Assembly (NCBI GenBank): GCA_035718085.1
Contig: DASTHS010000242.1
Location: 1 to 37,460 of the forward strand
From: DASTHS01 sp035718085
Lineage (GTDB): Bacteria; Actinomycetota; Acidimicrobiia; Acidimicrobiales; Palsa-688
Reading direction: 5' to 3'
DNA: 37,460 bases
The notes under the pieces were generated by a model that worked only from the letters and a program-made list of their open reading frames with translations, had not been told where the DNA came from and searched no databases. This document shows positions 16,189 to 23,485 of the stretch, piece by piece (position 1 is the first letter of the stretch; each line of letters begins with the position of its first letter). Position numbers and translations under genes: made by a program.

Positions 16189-17327
16189 GGGAGGGCGGCC
16201 TCCAGCCCCGCCGGGGGCACGGCCCGGGCGACCACCGTGCCGGTGCCGTCGAGCACGTCGTAGCGGCCCGGCGCCACCGCGACGAAGGTGCGGGCCACGG
16301 CGGTGCCACCGGCGCAGCCCTTCGGGCAGCCGCTCACGTGGAACGGCACCGGCGGCCCGCCCCGGCGGCGGAGGGCGGCGACGACGGCGGCCGCGTCGGC
16401 GGGGGCGTCGGCCAGCCCGCTGGTGCAGCCGGCGGCGCCGACGCAGGCGACCGCGCCGGCGGCCGGGTCGGCGGGGTCGTCGACCAGCCCGTCGACGGCG
16501 AGCGGCGCGCTGGTGGCGACGACGACGCCCCGCCACGGGGTCAGGCGCACCTCGGCGGCGCCGGCCGCCTCGGCGGCGTCGGCCAGTGCGGCGGCGGTCG
16601 CGGCGGTGAGCCGGCCCAGCCACGGGGTGGCGCCCCACCATCGCCGGAGCGTGCCCCGGCCGGGTCCGGCGCCGAGGGGGCCGGTGGCCCGACCGGCCCC
16701 CCGCACGGTGACGGTGGTGCGGGGCCGGTCGACGCCGGCCACGGCGGCGCCGACCACGGCGGCGGGCACCTCGGCGGCGCCCACCACCCGGTCGGCGGCG
16801 GCGGTGCGCACGGCCCACCGGCCGCCGCCGCGGGCCTCGACCACCACGTCGTCGCGCCGGCCGGCGAGCGGCCAGGCACCGCCGGCGTCGAGGGTGACGC
16901 CCCACTTCGGGGAGAGGCGGTCGAGCTCGGGGGCGGCGCCGAGGGCGGCCAGCAGCGGGGCGATCAGCGGGGTCGGGTCGTCGAGCGCCGTAGGGTCGAG
17001 GCCGGCCAGCGGCGGCGCCACCACGCCCCTGCGCAGGTCGCCGAGCTCGCCGGCGGTCAGGTCGGCGGCCGCCACGTCGGCGGCCAGGCCGGCGGGGTCG
17101 TGCACGCCGCGCAGCTGCAGGTTGGCCCTGCCGGTGATCTCGATCACCCCACCGGCACGGGCGGTGGCCGCCCCGGCGACGGCCCGCAACGCCGTCACCG
17201 CCAGGCGCCCGGCCGGCACCTTCACCCGTGCCAGGCCGCCGTCGACCCGGGCGACGACGTTGGCGACGCTCGGGCAGCGGTCGGCCGGGGAGGAGGGGTG
17301 CACCGGCGGGCGACCGTAGTCGCTCAC
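16185..17327 (-). CDS. cobG: Precorrin-3B synthase CobG
   Basis: A 380-aa protein of the sulfite/nitrite reductase-like family. It uses O2 and a [4Fe-4S] centre to make precorrin-3B, which marks the pathway as the aerobic branch. The N-terminal half holds ferredoxin-like segments (RLAVTALRAVAG, GVIEITGRANLQLRGV, and LSPKWGVTLDAGG). The C-terminal cluster-binding cysteines are in CVGAAGCTSGLAD and VSGCPKGCAGG. It is the first gene of unit B and divergent from cobO. The GTG at 17327 is chosen because the intergenic palindrome and promoter lie just upstream. No good TAGNNT box precedes it, only a weak TACCTG inside the palindrome. Confidence 0.93.
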   Translation of the reverse strand: MSDYGRPPVHPSSPADRCPSVANVVARVDGGLARVKVPAGRLAVTALRAVAGAATARAGGVIEITGRANLQLRGVHDPAGLAADVAAADLTAGELGDLRRGVVAPPLAGLDPTALDDPTPLIAPLLAALGAAPELDRLSPKWGVTLDAGGAWPLAGRRDDVVVEARGGGRWAVRTAAADRVVGAAEVPAAVVGAAVAGVDRPRTTVTVRGAGRATGPLGAGPGRGTLRRWWGATPWLGRLTAATAAALADAAEAAGAAEVRLTPWRGVVVATSAPLAVDGLVDDPADPAAGAVACVGAAGCTSGLADAPADAAAVVAALRRRGGPPVPFHVSGCPKGCAGGTAVARTFVAVAPGRYDVLDGTGTVVARAVPPAGLEAALP

Positions 17328-17335
17328 CCCCGCAG

Positions 17336-17353
17336 GTAGGGCACCTGCCCTAC
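17336..17353. promoter_or_regulatory. Palindromic operator candidate between cobG and cobO
   Basis: GTAGGGCA-CC-TGCCCTAC is a perfect 8+8 bp inverted repeat with a 2-bp centre in the 57-nt divergent region. It covers the -10 region expected for cobG and the -35 region of cobO (TAGGGT box at 17371). No riboswitch is present here. A dimeric repressor bound at this site would block both units. The regulator is unknown; the RHH fusion protein at 19255 is a candidate. Confidence 0.55.
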
Positions 17354-17370
17354 GCCCGGACGGCGGGGGC

Positions 17371-17376
17371 TAGGGT
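17371..17376 (+). promoter_or_regulatory. -10 box of cobO
   Basis: TAGGGT, 8 nt before the GTG of cobO, without a Shine-Dalgarno, so a leaderless transcript is inferred. Confidence 0.5.
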
Positions 17377-17384
17377 CCGGCCCC

Positions 17385-17906
17385 GTGCCCCAGCCGTCGC
17401 GCCTGATCGTCAACACCGGGACCGGCAAGGGCAAGAGCTCGGCGGCGTTCGGGGTGATGGGGCGGGCGTGGGCCCGGGGGTGGCACACCGGCGTCGTGCA
17501 GTTCATCAAGAGCGAGAAGTGGCAGGCCGGCGAGCGCAAGCTGGCCACCCACCTGGGCGTCGACTGGCACACGCTGGGCGACGGGTTCACCTGGGAGTCG
17601 ACCGACCTCGACGAGACGGCCGCCAAGGGCCGCCACGCCTGGGAGGTGGCGGCGTCGATGATCGGCGGCGGCGACTACGACCTGGTCATCCTCGACGAGG
17701 CCACCTACGTGGTGAAGTTCGGGTGGGTGCCGGTCGAGTCGGTGGTCGCCGTGCTGCGCGACCGGCCGGTGCGCACCAACGTGGTGGTCACCGGGCGCTA
17801 CGCCCCGCCCGAGGTGGTCGAGCTCGCCGACACCGTGACCGAGATGGTCAAGGTCAAGCACGCCTACGACCAGGGGATCCGGGCCCGCAAGGGCCTCGAG
17901 TACTGA
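17385..17906 (+). CDS. cobO: Cob(I)yrinic acid a,c-diamide adenosyltransferase CobO
   Basis: A 173-aa BtuR/CobO-type ATP:corrinoid adenosyltransferase. The P-loop GTGKGKS lies at residues 12-18, followed by FIKSEKWQAGER, YDLVILDEATYVVKFGW and VVTGRYAPPEVVELADTVTEM, then KHAYDQGIRARKGLEY at the end, all characteristic of the family. It lacks the roughly 25-residue N-terminal arm found in some members but the catalytic core is whole. It opens unit C; cobB starts 3 nt after its stop. Its substrate is the Co(I) corrinoid, so it needs a reductase partner. Confidence 0.95.
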   Translation: MPQPSRLIVNTGTGKGKSSAAFGVMGRAWARGWHTGVVQFIKSEKWQAGERKLATHLGVDWHTLGDGFTWESTDLDETAAKGRHAWEVAASMIGGGDYDLVILDEATYVVKFGWVPVESVVAVLRDRPVRTNVVVTGRYAPPEVVELADTVTEMVKVKHAYDQGIRARKGLEY

Positions 17907-17908
17907 CC

Positions 17909-19258
17909 ATGGCGGCCCTCGGCCCGCGCCTCGTCGTCGCCGGCACCCGTTCCGGCGCCGGCACGACCACGGTGGCCACCGGGCTGATGGCGGCGCTGCG
18001 CCGGCGCGGGCTGCGGGTCGCCCCCGCCAAGGTGGGGCCCGACTTCATCGACCCGAGCTACCACGCGCTGGCCACCGGCCGGCCGCCGCGCAACCTCGAC
18101 CCGTGGATGTGCGGCATCGGCGTCGTGCCCGCCCTGGCCGGCCGGGCGGCGGCGGGGGCCGACCTGTTGGTCGTCGAAGGGGTCATGGGCCTCTTCGACG
18201 GGGCCGCCGACGGCACGGCGTCATCGACGGCGGACGTGGCCAAGGCGCTCGACGCCCCGGTGCTGCTGGTCGTCGACTGCGCATCGACCGCCCAGTCGGT
18301 GGCGGCGGTGGTGCACGGCTTCGCCACCTTCGACCCCGCCGTCCGCGTCGCCGGGGTCGTCTGCAACGGCGTGGCCAGCGACTCGCACGAGGCGATGGTC
18401 CGCGCCGCGCTGGCCCCCCTCGGCGTCCCGGTGCTCGGGGTGCTCCGGCGCGGCGCGGTGACCCCGTGGCGGGCCCGCCACCTCGGCCTCGTGCCGGTCG
18501 CCGAGGCCGCCGCCACCGTCGCCGGCACCCTGGACCCGCTCGCCGACGCCGTCGACGCGGCGGTCGACCTGGCCGCGGTGGTGGCCCTGGCCCGCTCGGC
18601 GCCCGCCCGGGCCGTCGACGCGCCGCCGCGGCCGTCGACCGGCCCCCGGGCCCGGGTGGCGGTCGCCGCCGGGCCGGCGTTCAGCTTCACCTACACCGAC
18701 AACCTCGAGGCCCTCGAGGCGGCCGGCGCCGAGCTGGTGGCGTTCGACCCCCTGGTGGACGCCGCCCTCCCCGCCGGGGTCGGTGGGCTGGTCGCCGGCG
18801 GCGGCTTCCCCGAGCAGCACGGCGCCGCCCTGGCGGCCAACGGACCGATGCTGGCGTCGGTGCGCTCGTTCGCGGCACGGGGCGGGGCGGTGTGGGCCGA
18901 GTGCGGCGGCCTGCTGTGGCTGGCCCGGTCGCTCGACGGCCGGGCCATGGCCGGCCTCGTGCCCGCAGAGGCGACCCTCGGCGACCGGGGCGTGCTCGGG
19001 TACCGGGCGGCCACGACCACCACCACCTCGGTGCTCGGCCCCCCCGGCCTGGCCCTCCGCGGCCACGAGTGGCACTACAGCACCTGCGCACCAGAGGGCG
19101 ACGCCCTGGTGCTCACCGGCCGGCACGGCACCGCACGCGGCGGGTGGGCGTCGCCCCGGCTGCTGGCCTCCTACCTCCACCTGCACCTGGGGGCCGCCCC
19201 CCACCTGGCCACGGCGTTCGCCGGTGCCGCCGCGCACGCCGGTGTGGTCGCCGCATGA
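17909..19258 (+). CDS. cobB: Hydrogenobyrinic acid a,c-diamide synthase CobB
   Basis: A 449-aa glutamine-dependent amidotransferase that amidates the a and c carboxylates, giving the substrate for cobalt insertion. KVGPDFIDPSYHALATGRPPRNLDPWM and VVEGVMGLFDG mark the N-terminal dethiobiotin-synthetase-like domain. The C-terminal glutaminase domain has GGGFPEQH, the nucleophile region AECGGLLWLARSLDG and the late HEWHYST. An oddity is that the P-loop reads GTRSGAGTTT, with threonine (codon ACG, 17963-17965) where the family has lysine. A single C-to-A change would restore AAG. The open frame extends to 17228, but the ATG at 17909 follows the cobO stop by 2 nt. It ends in an ATGA overlap with the RHH fusion. 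Confidence 0.94.
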   Translation: MAALGPRLVVAGTRSGAGTTTVATGLMAALRRRGLRVAPAKVGPDFIDPSYHALATGRPPRNLDPWMCGIGVVPALAGRAAAGADLLVVEGVMGLFDGAADGTASSTADVAKALDAPVLLVVDCASTAQSVAAVVHGFATFDPAVRVAGVVCNGVASDSHEAMVRAALAPLGVPVLGVLRRGAVTPWRARHLGLVPVAEAAATVAGTLDPLADAVDAAVDLAAVVALARSAPARAVDAPPRPSTGPRARVAVAAGPAFSFTYTDNLEALEAAGAELVAFDPLVDAALPAGVGGLVAGGGFPEQHGAALAANGPMLASVRSFAARGGAVWAECGGLLWLARSLDGRAMAGLVPAEATLGDRGVLGYRAATTTTTSVLGPPGLALRGHEWHYSTCAPEGDALVLTGRHGTARGGWASPRLLASYLHLHLGAAPHLATAFAGAAAHAGVVAA

Positions 19259-20136
19259 GGAAGTCGTCGGTCTACCTGCCCGACGCCCTGAAAGGTGCGC
19301 TGGCCGCGGCTGCGTCGGCCACCGGCCGCTCGGAGGCGGAACTGATCCGTGACGCCGTCGAGCGGGAGGTGCGCCGCTGCCGTCCGGCGCCGCCCGAGGC
19401 CGCCGGCCGGGCCCGGCGGCCGCTGCCGAGCGCCCCGTGCCTGGTCGGGGTGGGGGTCGGCCCCGGTGACCCGGCCCTGGTCACCGTCGCCGCCCGCGAG
19501 GTGCTGCGGGCCGCCGACCGGGTGCTGACCGCGTCGGCCGACCCGGCGGCGGTCGGCCGGGCGGAGGCGGTGGTGCGCGCCGTCGACCCCGACCTCGACG
19601 TGGAGCGGGTGGTGCTCGACATCGGCGGCGACCGGCGGGCCCGGCGCAGCGCGCTCGACGCCGCCGCCGCCCGGGTGGTGCACTGCCTCGACGACGGGGA
19701 GCTGGTGGCCTTCGCCGTGCTCGGCGACCCCCACCTGTGGTCGCCGTGGCCGGGGCTGCGCCGGGCGGTGGCGACCCTCCGCCCGGCGGCCGCCGCCACC
19801 GCCGTCGTGCCGGGGATCATGGCCTGGCAGGACCTCGCCGCCCGCACCGGCACGGTGGTCGCCGAAGACGACGAGCGGGTCGTGCTCGTCGCCGTCGGCG
19901 ACGACCCCGCCGTCGTCTGCGACCCCGCCGGCGACGCCCGCACCACCGTCGTCGGCTACCGCGGCGGTGCCGGCCTGCCGGCGGTCGCCGCCGCCCTCGG
20001 CGAGCGGGCGGCCGACGCGGTGGTCGGCGAGCTGCTCGGCCAGCCCGGCGAGCGGGCGGTGCCCCTCGCCCGCGCCGCCAGCCGGCCGGCGAGCTACCTG
20101 GCCACCACCATCGTGCCCGCCCGGCGGCCCGGGTGA
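19255..20136 (+). CDS. Ribbon-helix-helix domain fused to a tetrapyrrole methylase (CobI/CbiL-like)
   Basis: A 293-aa protein of unusual architecture. Residues 1 to about 43 form a CopG/RHH DNA-binding module: a short strand KSSVYLPDAL, then helices around ALAAAASATGRSEAEL and IRDAVEREV. After an Ala/Pro/Arg-rich linker, residues from about 62 form a SAM-dependent tetrapyrrole methylase domain: LVGVGVGPGDPALVTVAA, FAVLGDPHLWSP, VVPGIMAWQDLAARTG, and a C-terminal VVGELLGQPGERAVPL segment. The domain is closest in pattern to precorrin-2 C20-methyltransferases, yet a full cobI lies in unit B. The start overlaps cobB (ATGA) and the stop overlaps cobM (GTGA), so it is embedded in the operon. Either it is a second methylase with a DNA- or protein-binding arm, or a regulator that senses SAM or a corrin intermediate. 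The architecture is seen directly; the role is inference. Confidence 0.82.
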   Translation: MRKSSVYLPDALKGALAAAASATGRSEAELIRDAVEREVRRCRPAPPEAAGRARRPLPSAPCLVGVGVGPGDPALVTVAAREVLRAADRVLTASADPAAVGRAEAVVRAVDPDLDVERVVLDIGGDRRARRSALDAAAARVVHCLDDGELVAFAVLGDPHLWSPWPGLRRAVATLRPAAAATAVVPGIMAWQDLAARTGTVVAEDDERVVLVAVGDDPAVVCDPAGDARTTVVGYRGGAGLPAVAAALGERAADAVVGELLGQPGERAVPLARAASRPASYLATTIVPARRPG

Positions 20137-20927
20137 TCTCCTTCGTGGGCGCCGGGCCCGGCGCCGCCGACCTGCTCACCCTCCGCGCCGTCGAGCGCCT
20201 CCGCGCCGCCGACGTGGTCGTGTGGGCGTCGTCGCTGGTGCCGGCCGCCGTGCTCGACCACTGCCGCCCGGGGGCGGCGGTGCACGACTCGGCACGCATG
20301 TCGCTCGACGAGGTGCTGGCCGTGTTCGCAGCCTCCCCCGCAGACGCCGCCGTCGTACGGCTGCACTCGGGGGACCCGACGCTCTACAGCGCCATCGCCG
20401 AGCAGGTGGCCTGGTGCCGGGCGGCCGGCCGCGCCTTCGAGGTGGTGCCCGGCGTCGGCTCGGGCTCGGCGACCGCGGCGTCGGCCGGCCGCGAGCTCAC
20501 CGTGCCGGGGGTCGCCCAGAGCGTGGTGCACACCCGCCTCGCCGCCCGCACGGCGGCGTCGGTGCCGGCCGGCGAGTCGGTGGAGGCCCTGGCCCGCACG
20601 GGCGCCACCCTCTGCGTCTACCTGTCGGCGGCGCGCCCCGAGGCGCTGCGCGACGCGCTGCTCTGCCCCGGCTCGGCGTTGCGCCCCGACACCCCCGTGG
20701 TCGTCGGCCACCGGGTGTCGTGGCCCGACGAGCGGCTGGTCGAGGCGACGGTGGCCGACCTGCCCGCGGCCATCGCCGGCCTCGGCGCCACGACCGGCGT
20801 GATGGTGCTCGTCGGCGACGCCCTGGCCGCGGTCGACCCGCCGGTCTGCAGCCACGTCTACTCGGCGGGGTTCACCACCAGCTTCCGGCAGGGCCGCGAC
20901 CCGGCCGGCGGCCCGCCGCAGCCGTGA
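20133..20927 (+). CDS. cobM: Precorrin-4 C11-methyltransferase CobM
   Basis: A 264-aa tetrapyrrole methylase that methylates precorrin-4 at C11. It begins ISFVGAGPGAADLLTLRAVE (SAM loop) and shows VVWASSLVPAAVLDHC, VRLHSGDPTLYSAIAEQ, FEVVPGVGSGSATAASAGREL, TLCVYLSAARPEAL and VGHRVSWPDERLVEATV, a full CobM motif series. The GTG start overlaps the RHH-fusion stop and the stop overlaps cobL (GTGA in both cases). The tail HVYSAGFTTSFRQG is typical. Confidence 0.96.
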   Translation: MISFVGAGPGAADLLTLRAVERLRAADVVVWASSLVPAAVLDHCRPGAAVHDSARMSLDEVLAVFAASPADAAVVRLHSGDPTLYSAIAEQVAWCRAAGRAFEVVPGVGSGSATAASAGRELTVPGVAQSVVHTRLAARTAASVPAGESVEALARTGATLCVYLSAARPEALRDALLCPGSALRPDTPVVVGHRVSWPDERLVEATVADLPAAIAGLGATTGVMVLVGDALAAVDPPVCSHVYSAGFTTSFRQGRDPAGGPPQP

Positions 20928-22204
20928 CCGGGGCCGGGTCGGGCGTCGCGTCGCCGGTCACGGTGGTCGGGTTGCACGGGGGCGAGTGGTTCGGTGCTCG
21001 GGCCGGCGCCGCCCTGACCGGTGCGCAGGTCGTGGTCGGGGCGCCCCGCCACCTCGACGCCGTCGCCGCGTCGCTCGACCCGGCTGCGGTGACCCGGCCG
21101 CTCGCCGGGGCGCTCGACGAGGTCGTCGCCGGCGTGGTCGCCGACGCCGCCGCCGGACGGCGGGTGTGCGTGCTGGCGTCGGGCGACCCGGGCTTCTTCG
21201 GCGTCGTCCGGGCGCTGGCCGCCGGCCTCGGCGCCCGTCCCGGCGACGGCCGCCTCGCCGTGCACCCGGCCCCGTCGTCGGTGGCGCTGGCGTTCGCCCG
21301 TCTGGGTCGCAGCTGGGACGACGCCGCCGTGGTGTCCGCCCACGGCCGCCCCCTCGCCGGTGCCGTCGCCGCCGTCACCGCCGCGCTGCGGGCCGGCGCC
21401 GGCGCGGTGGCGGTGCTCACCGCGCCCGACGCCCCGCCGGCCGCCGTGGCCGCCGCGTTGATCGCCGCCGGCGTCGACCCGGCCACCTCCGCCGCCGTGG
21501 CCACCGCCCTCGGCGCCGGCCCGAGCGAGTCGGTGGAGGTCGCCGACCTGCGGGCGGTGGCCGCCGGGGGGGCGGGGCCCCTGTCGGTGCTGGTCGTGCT
21601 CGCCGGGTCGCCGTCGGCGCCCAGCGCGGCGTGGCCGACGCCGGGAGCGGCGCCGGTCGAGGGGTGGGCGCTCGACGAGCGGCGCTTCGCCCACCGGGCC
21701 GGCATGATCACCAAGGCCGAGGTGCGGGCCGTGGTGCTGGCCCGGCTGGCCCTGCCGGCGACCGGTGTGCTCTGGGACGTCGGCGCGGGCAGCGGCTCGG
21801 TGGCCGTCGAGTGCGCCCGGCTGGCGCCGGGCCTGCGGGTGGTCGCCGTCGAGCGCGACCCGGAGGCGGCGGGGCGGGTGCGGGCCAACGCCGCCGCCTT
21901 CGGCGTGGCCGTCGACGTGGTCGAGGGGGCCGCCCCCGACGCGCTCACCGGCCTGCCCGACCCTGACCGGGTCTTCGTCGGTGGCGGCGGCCCGGTGGTG
22001 CTCGACGCCGCGTGCGACCGGCTGGCGCCGGGGGGCCGGGCGGTCGCCACCTTCGCCGTGATCGACTCCGCCCTGCACGCCGGCCGCCGGCTCGGGAACC
22101 TCGTGCAGCTGGCGGCCAGTCGCGGCGTGCCGACCGGGGACGTCGGTCTGCGCCTGCGCGCCGAGAACCCGGTCTTCGTGTGCTGGGGGCCCGGTGACGA
22201 CTGA
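20924..22204 (+). CDS. cobL: Precorrin-6Y C5,15-methyltransferase (decarboxylating) CobL
   Basis: A 426-aa two-domain enzyme. The N-terminal CbiE-like methylase domain (residues 1 to about 220) has VLASGDPGFFGVVRAL and VHPAPSSVALAFARLG. The C-terminal CbiT-like Rossmann domain (from about 250) begins at HRAGMITKAEVRAVVLARL and has the SAM motif LWDVGAGSGSVAVECA. It methylates C5 and C15 of precorrin-6B with decarboxylation of the C12 acetate. The GTG start overlaps cobM (GTGA); the 3' end overlaps cobE by 11 nt. Confidence 0.95.
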   Translation: MTGAGSGVASPVTVVGLHGGEWFGARAGAALTGAQVVVGAPRHLDAVAASLDPAAVTRPLAGALDEVVAGVVADAAAGRRVCVLASGDPGFFGVVRALAAGLGARPGDGRLAVHPAPSSVALAFARLGRSWDDAAVVSAHGRPLAGAVAAVTAALRAGAGAVAVLTAPDAPPAAVAAALIAAGVDPATSAAVATALGAGPSESVEVADLRAVAAGGAGPLSVLVVLAGSPSAPSAAWPTPGAAPVEGWALDERRFAHRAGMITKAEVRAVVLARLALPATGVLWDVGAGSGSVAVECARLAPGLRVVAVERDPEAAGRVRANAAAFGVAVDVVEGAAPDALTGLPDPDRVFVGGGGPVVLDAACDRLAPGGRAVATFAVIDSALHAGRRLGNLVQLAASRGVPTGDVGLRLRAENPVFVCWGPGDD

Positions 22205-22646
22205 CCCGGCGGCCGACGTCGCGGCGGGCGCTCCGGCGGGCGGGGTCGCCGTCGGGGTCGGGCTGGCCGGGTCGGCGTCGGCGGCCGAGCTCGCCGCGCT
22301 GGTCGCCCGGGTGCTGGGCGAGGCGGGCGTCGCCCCCGGCACCGGCTGGGTGGTGGCGACCACCGACCGCCTCGCCGCCGACGCCCGCGTCGCCGCCCTC
22401 GGCCGGCCCGTGCGCGGCTGGCCGGCCGCTGCCCTCGCCGACGTCAGGGGCGTGACCACCGCGAGCGACCGGGCGCGCCAGGTGATCGGCACCGCCAGCG
22501 TCGCCGAGGCCGCTGCCCTGCTGGCCGCCGGTCCCGGCGCCGCCCTGACCGTGCCCCGGCGGTCGTCGGCGCACGCCACTGCGGCGGTCGCCGTGGGGCC
22601 GCCGGTGGTCGACGGGCACCCGGGGCGGCGGGGGATGTGGGCATGA
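22194..22646 (+). CDS. cobE: CobE/CbiG C-terminal domain protein
   Basis: A 150-aa protein matching the CobE/CbiG_C fold: VAVGVGLAGSASAAELAALV near the start, VVATTDRLAADARVAALG, then TASVAEAAALLAAGPGA before a terminal AVGP segment. CobE is found in aerobic pathways and has been linked to handling of a CobG-to-CobF intermediate, but its chemistry is not settled. The GTG start lies inside cobL (11-nt overlap) and the stop overlaps cobF (ATGA). About 25 extra N-terminal residues are Ala/Gly-rich and may be a start-choice artefact. Confidence 0.85.
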   Translation: MTTDPAADVAAGAPAGGVAVGVGLAGSASAAELAALVARVLGEAGVAPGTGWVVATTDRLAADARVAALGRPVRGWPAAALADVRGVTTASDRARQVIGTASVAEAAALLAAGPGAALTVPRRSSAHATAAVAVGPPVVDGHPGRRGMWA

Positions 22647-23404
22647 GGCGGGTACGGGTCATCGGCGTCGGGCTCGGCGAGCCGGCGCAGCTCACCGGCG
22701 AGGCCGTGGCCGCCATCCGCAGCCTCGACGTGGTGCTCACCCTCGAGAAGGCCGGCCCCGGCGACCTCGGGGCCGTGCGGCGCGCGCTCGTCGCCGCCGC
22801 CGCCGGCGACCGGCCCGGCGGCCCGCCGCCCATCGTCGACGCCCCCGACCCGCCCCGCGACCGGCGGTCGTCTGCCTACGAGGGCGCCGTCGACGCCTGG
22901 ACCGACGCCCGGGCGGCCACCTACGCCGGCCTGCTGCAGCGGGCCGTGCCCGATGGCGCCACCGCCGGGCTGCTCGCCTGGGGTGACCCGGCCTTCTACG
23001 ACTCGACCCTGCGCGTGCTCGAGGGCGTCGCCGCCGCCGGCCTGGCCCTCGACGTCGACGTCGTTCCGGGCGTGTCGAGCGTGGCCGCCCTGGCCGCCGC
23101 CCACCGCATCTCGCTGACCCGGGTGGGCCGCCCGCTGGTCGTGACCACCGGCCGGCGCCTGCGCAGCGACGGCTGGCCGCCCGCAGCCGACGACGTGGTG
23201 GTGATGCTCGACGGCGGTGACGCCTTCCGCAGCGTCGACCCGGCCGGCGTGCACGTGCACTGGGGCGCCCACCTCGCCAGCCCCGACCAGGTGCTCGTGG
23301 CCGGACCCCTCGCCGACGTCGCCGACGACATCACCGCCGCCCGGCAGGCGGCCCGCGCCCGCCGGGGGTGGGTCATGGACATCTACCTGCTGCGCCGCGT
23401 CTGA
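22643..23404 (+). CDS. cobF: Precorrin-6A synthase (deacetylating) CobF
   Basis: A 253-aa C1-methyltransferase specific to the aerobic pathway; it removes the extruded acetyl group from precorrin-5 and methylates C1. Features are RVRVIGVGLGEPAQLTGEAV (SAM loop with GEP in place of the usual GDP), GLLAWGDPAFYDSTLRVLE, VDVVPGVSSVAALAAAHRIS, VVTTGRRLRSDGWP and VVVMLDGGDAF, all CobF-like. The ATG at 22643 overlaps the cobE stop; a GTG two codons earlier is also possible. It is the last gene of unit C. Confidence 0.95.
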   Translation: MRRVRVIGVGLGEPAQLTGEAVAAIRSLDVVLTLEKAGPGDLGAVRRALVAAAAGDRPGGPPPIVDAPDPPRDRRSSAYEGAVDAWTDARAATYAGLLQRAVPDGATAGLLAWGDPAFYDSTLRVLEGVAAAGLALDVDVVPGVSSVAALAAAHRISLTRVGRPLVVTTGRRLRSDGWPPAADDVVVMLDGGDAFRSVDPAGVHVHWGAHLASPDQVLVAGPLADVADDITAARQAARARRGWVMDIYLLRRV

Positions 23405-23444
23405 TTGACAGGCCTTAGCACGGGAAGGTCCTGACCGTCCGCGT

Positions 23445-23464
23445 GGTGGCCGCCGGCCGCCACC
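23445..23464 (+). terminator. Hairpin after cobF (possible terminator or 5' UTR element)
   Basis: GGTGGC and GCCACC arms (6 bp) around an 8-nt GC-rich loop, 40 nt after cobF and about 20 nt before the next start. No T-tract follows. Confidence 0.3.
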
Positions 23465-23485
23465 CCACCCCCGGAAGGACCGCCC

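Noticed and set aside
23405..23410. TTGACA as a -35 box for the SDR gene at 23486
   Set aside because: No TANNNT hexamer lies 16-18 nt downstream (GGTCCT/GTCCTG there), so it is probably chance.
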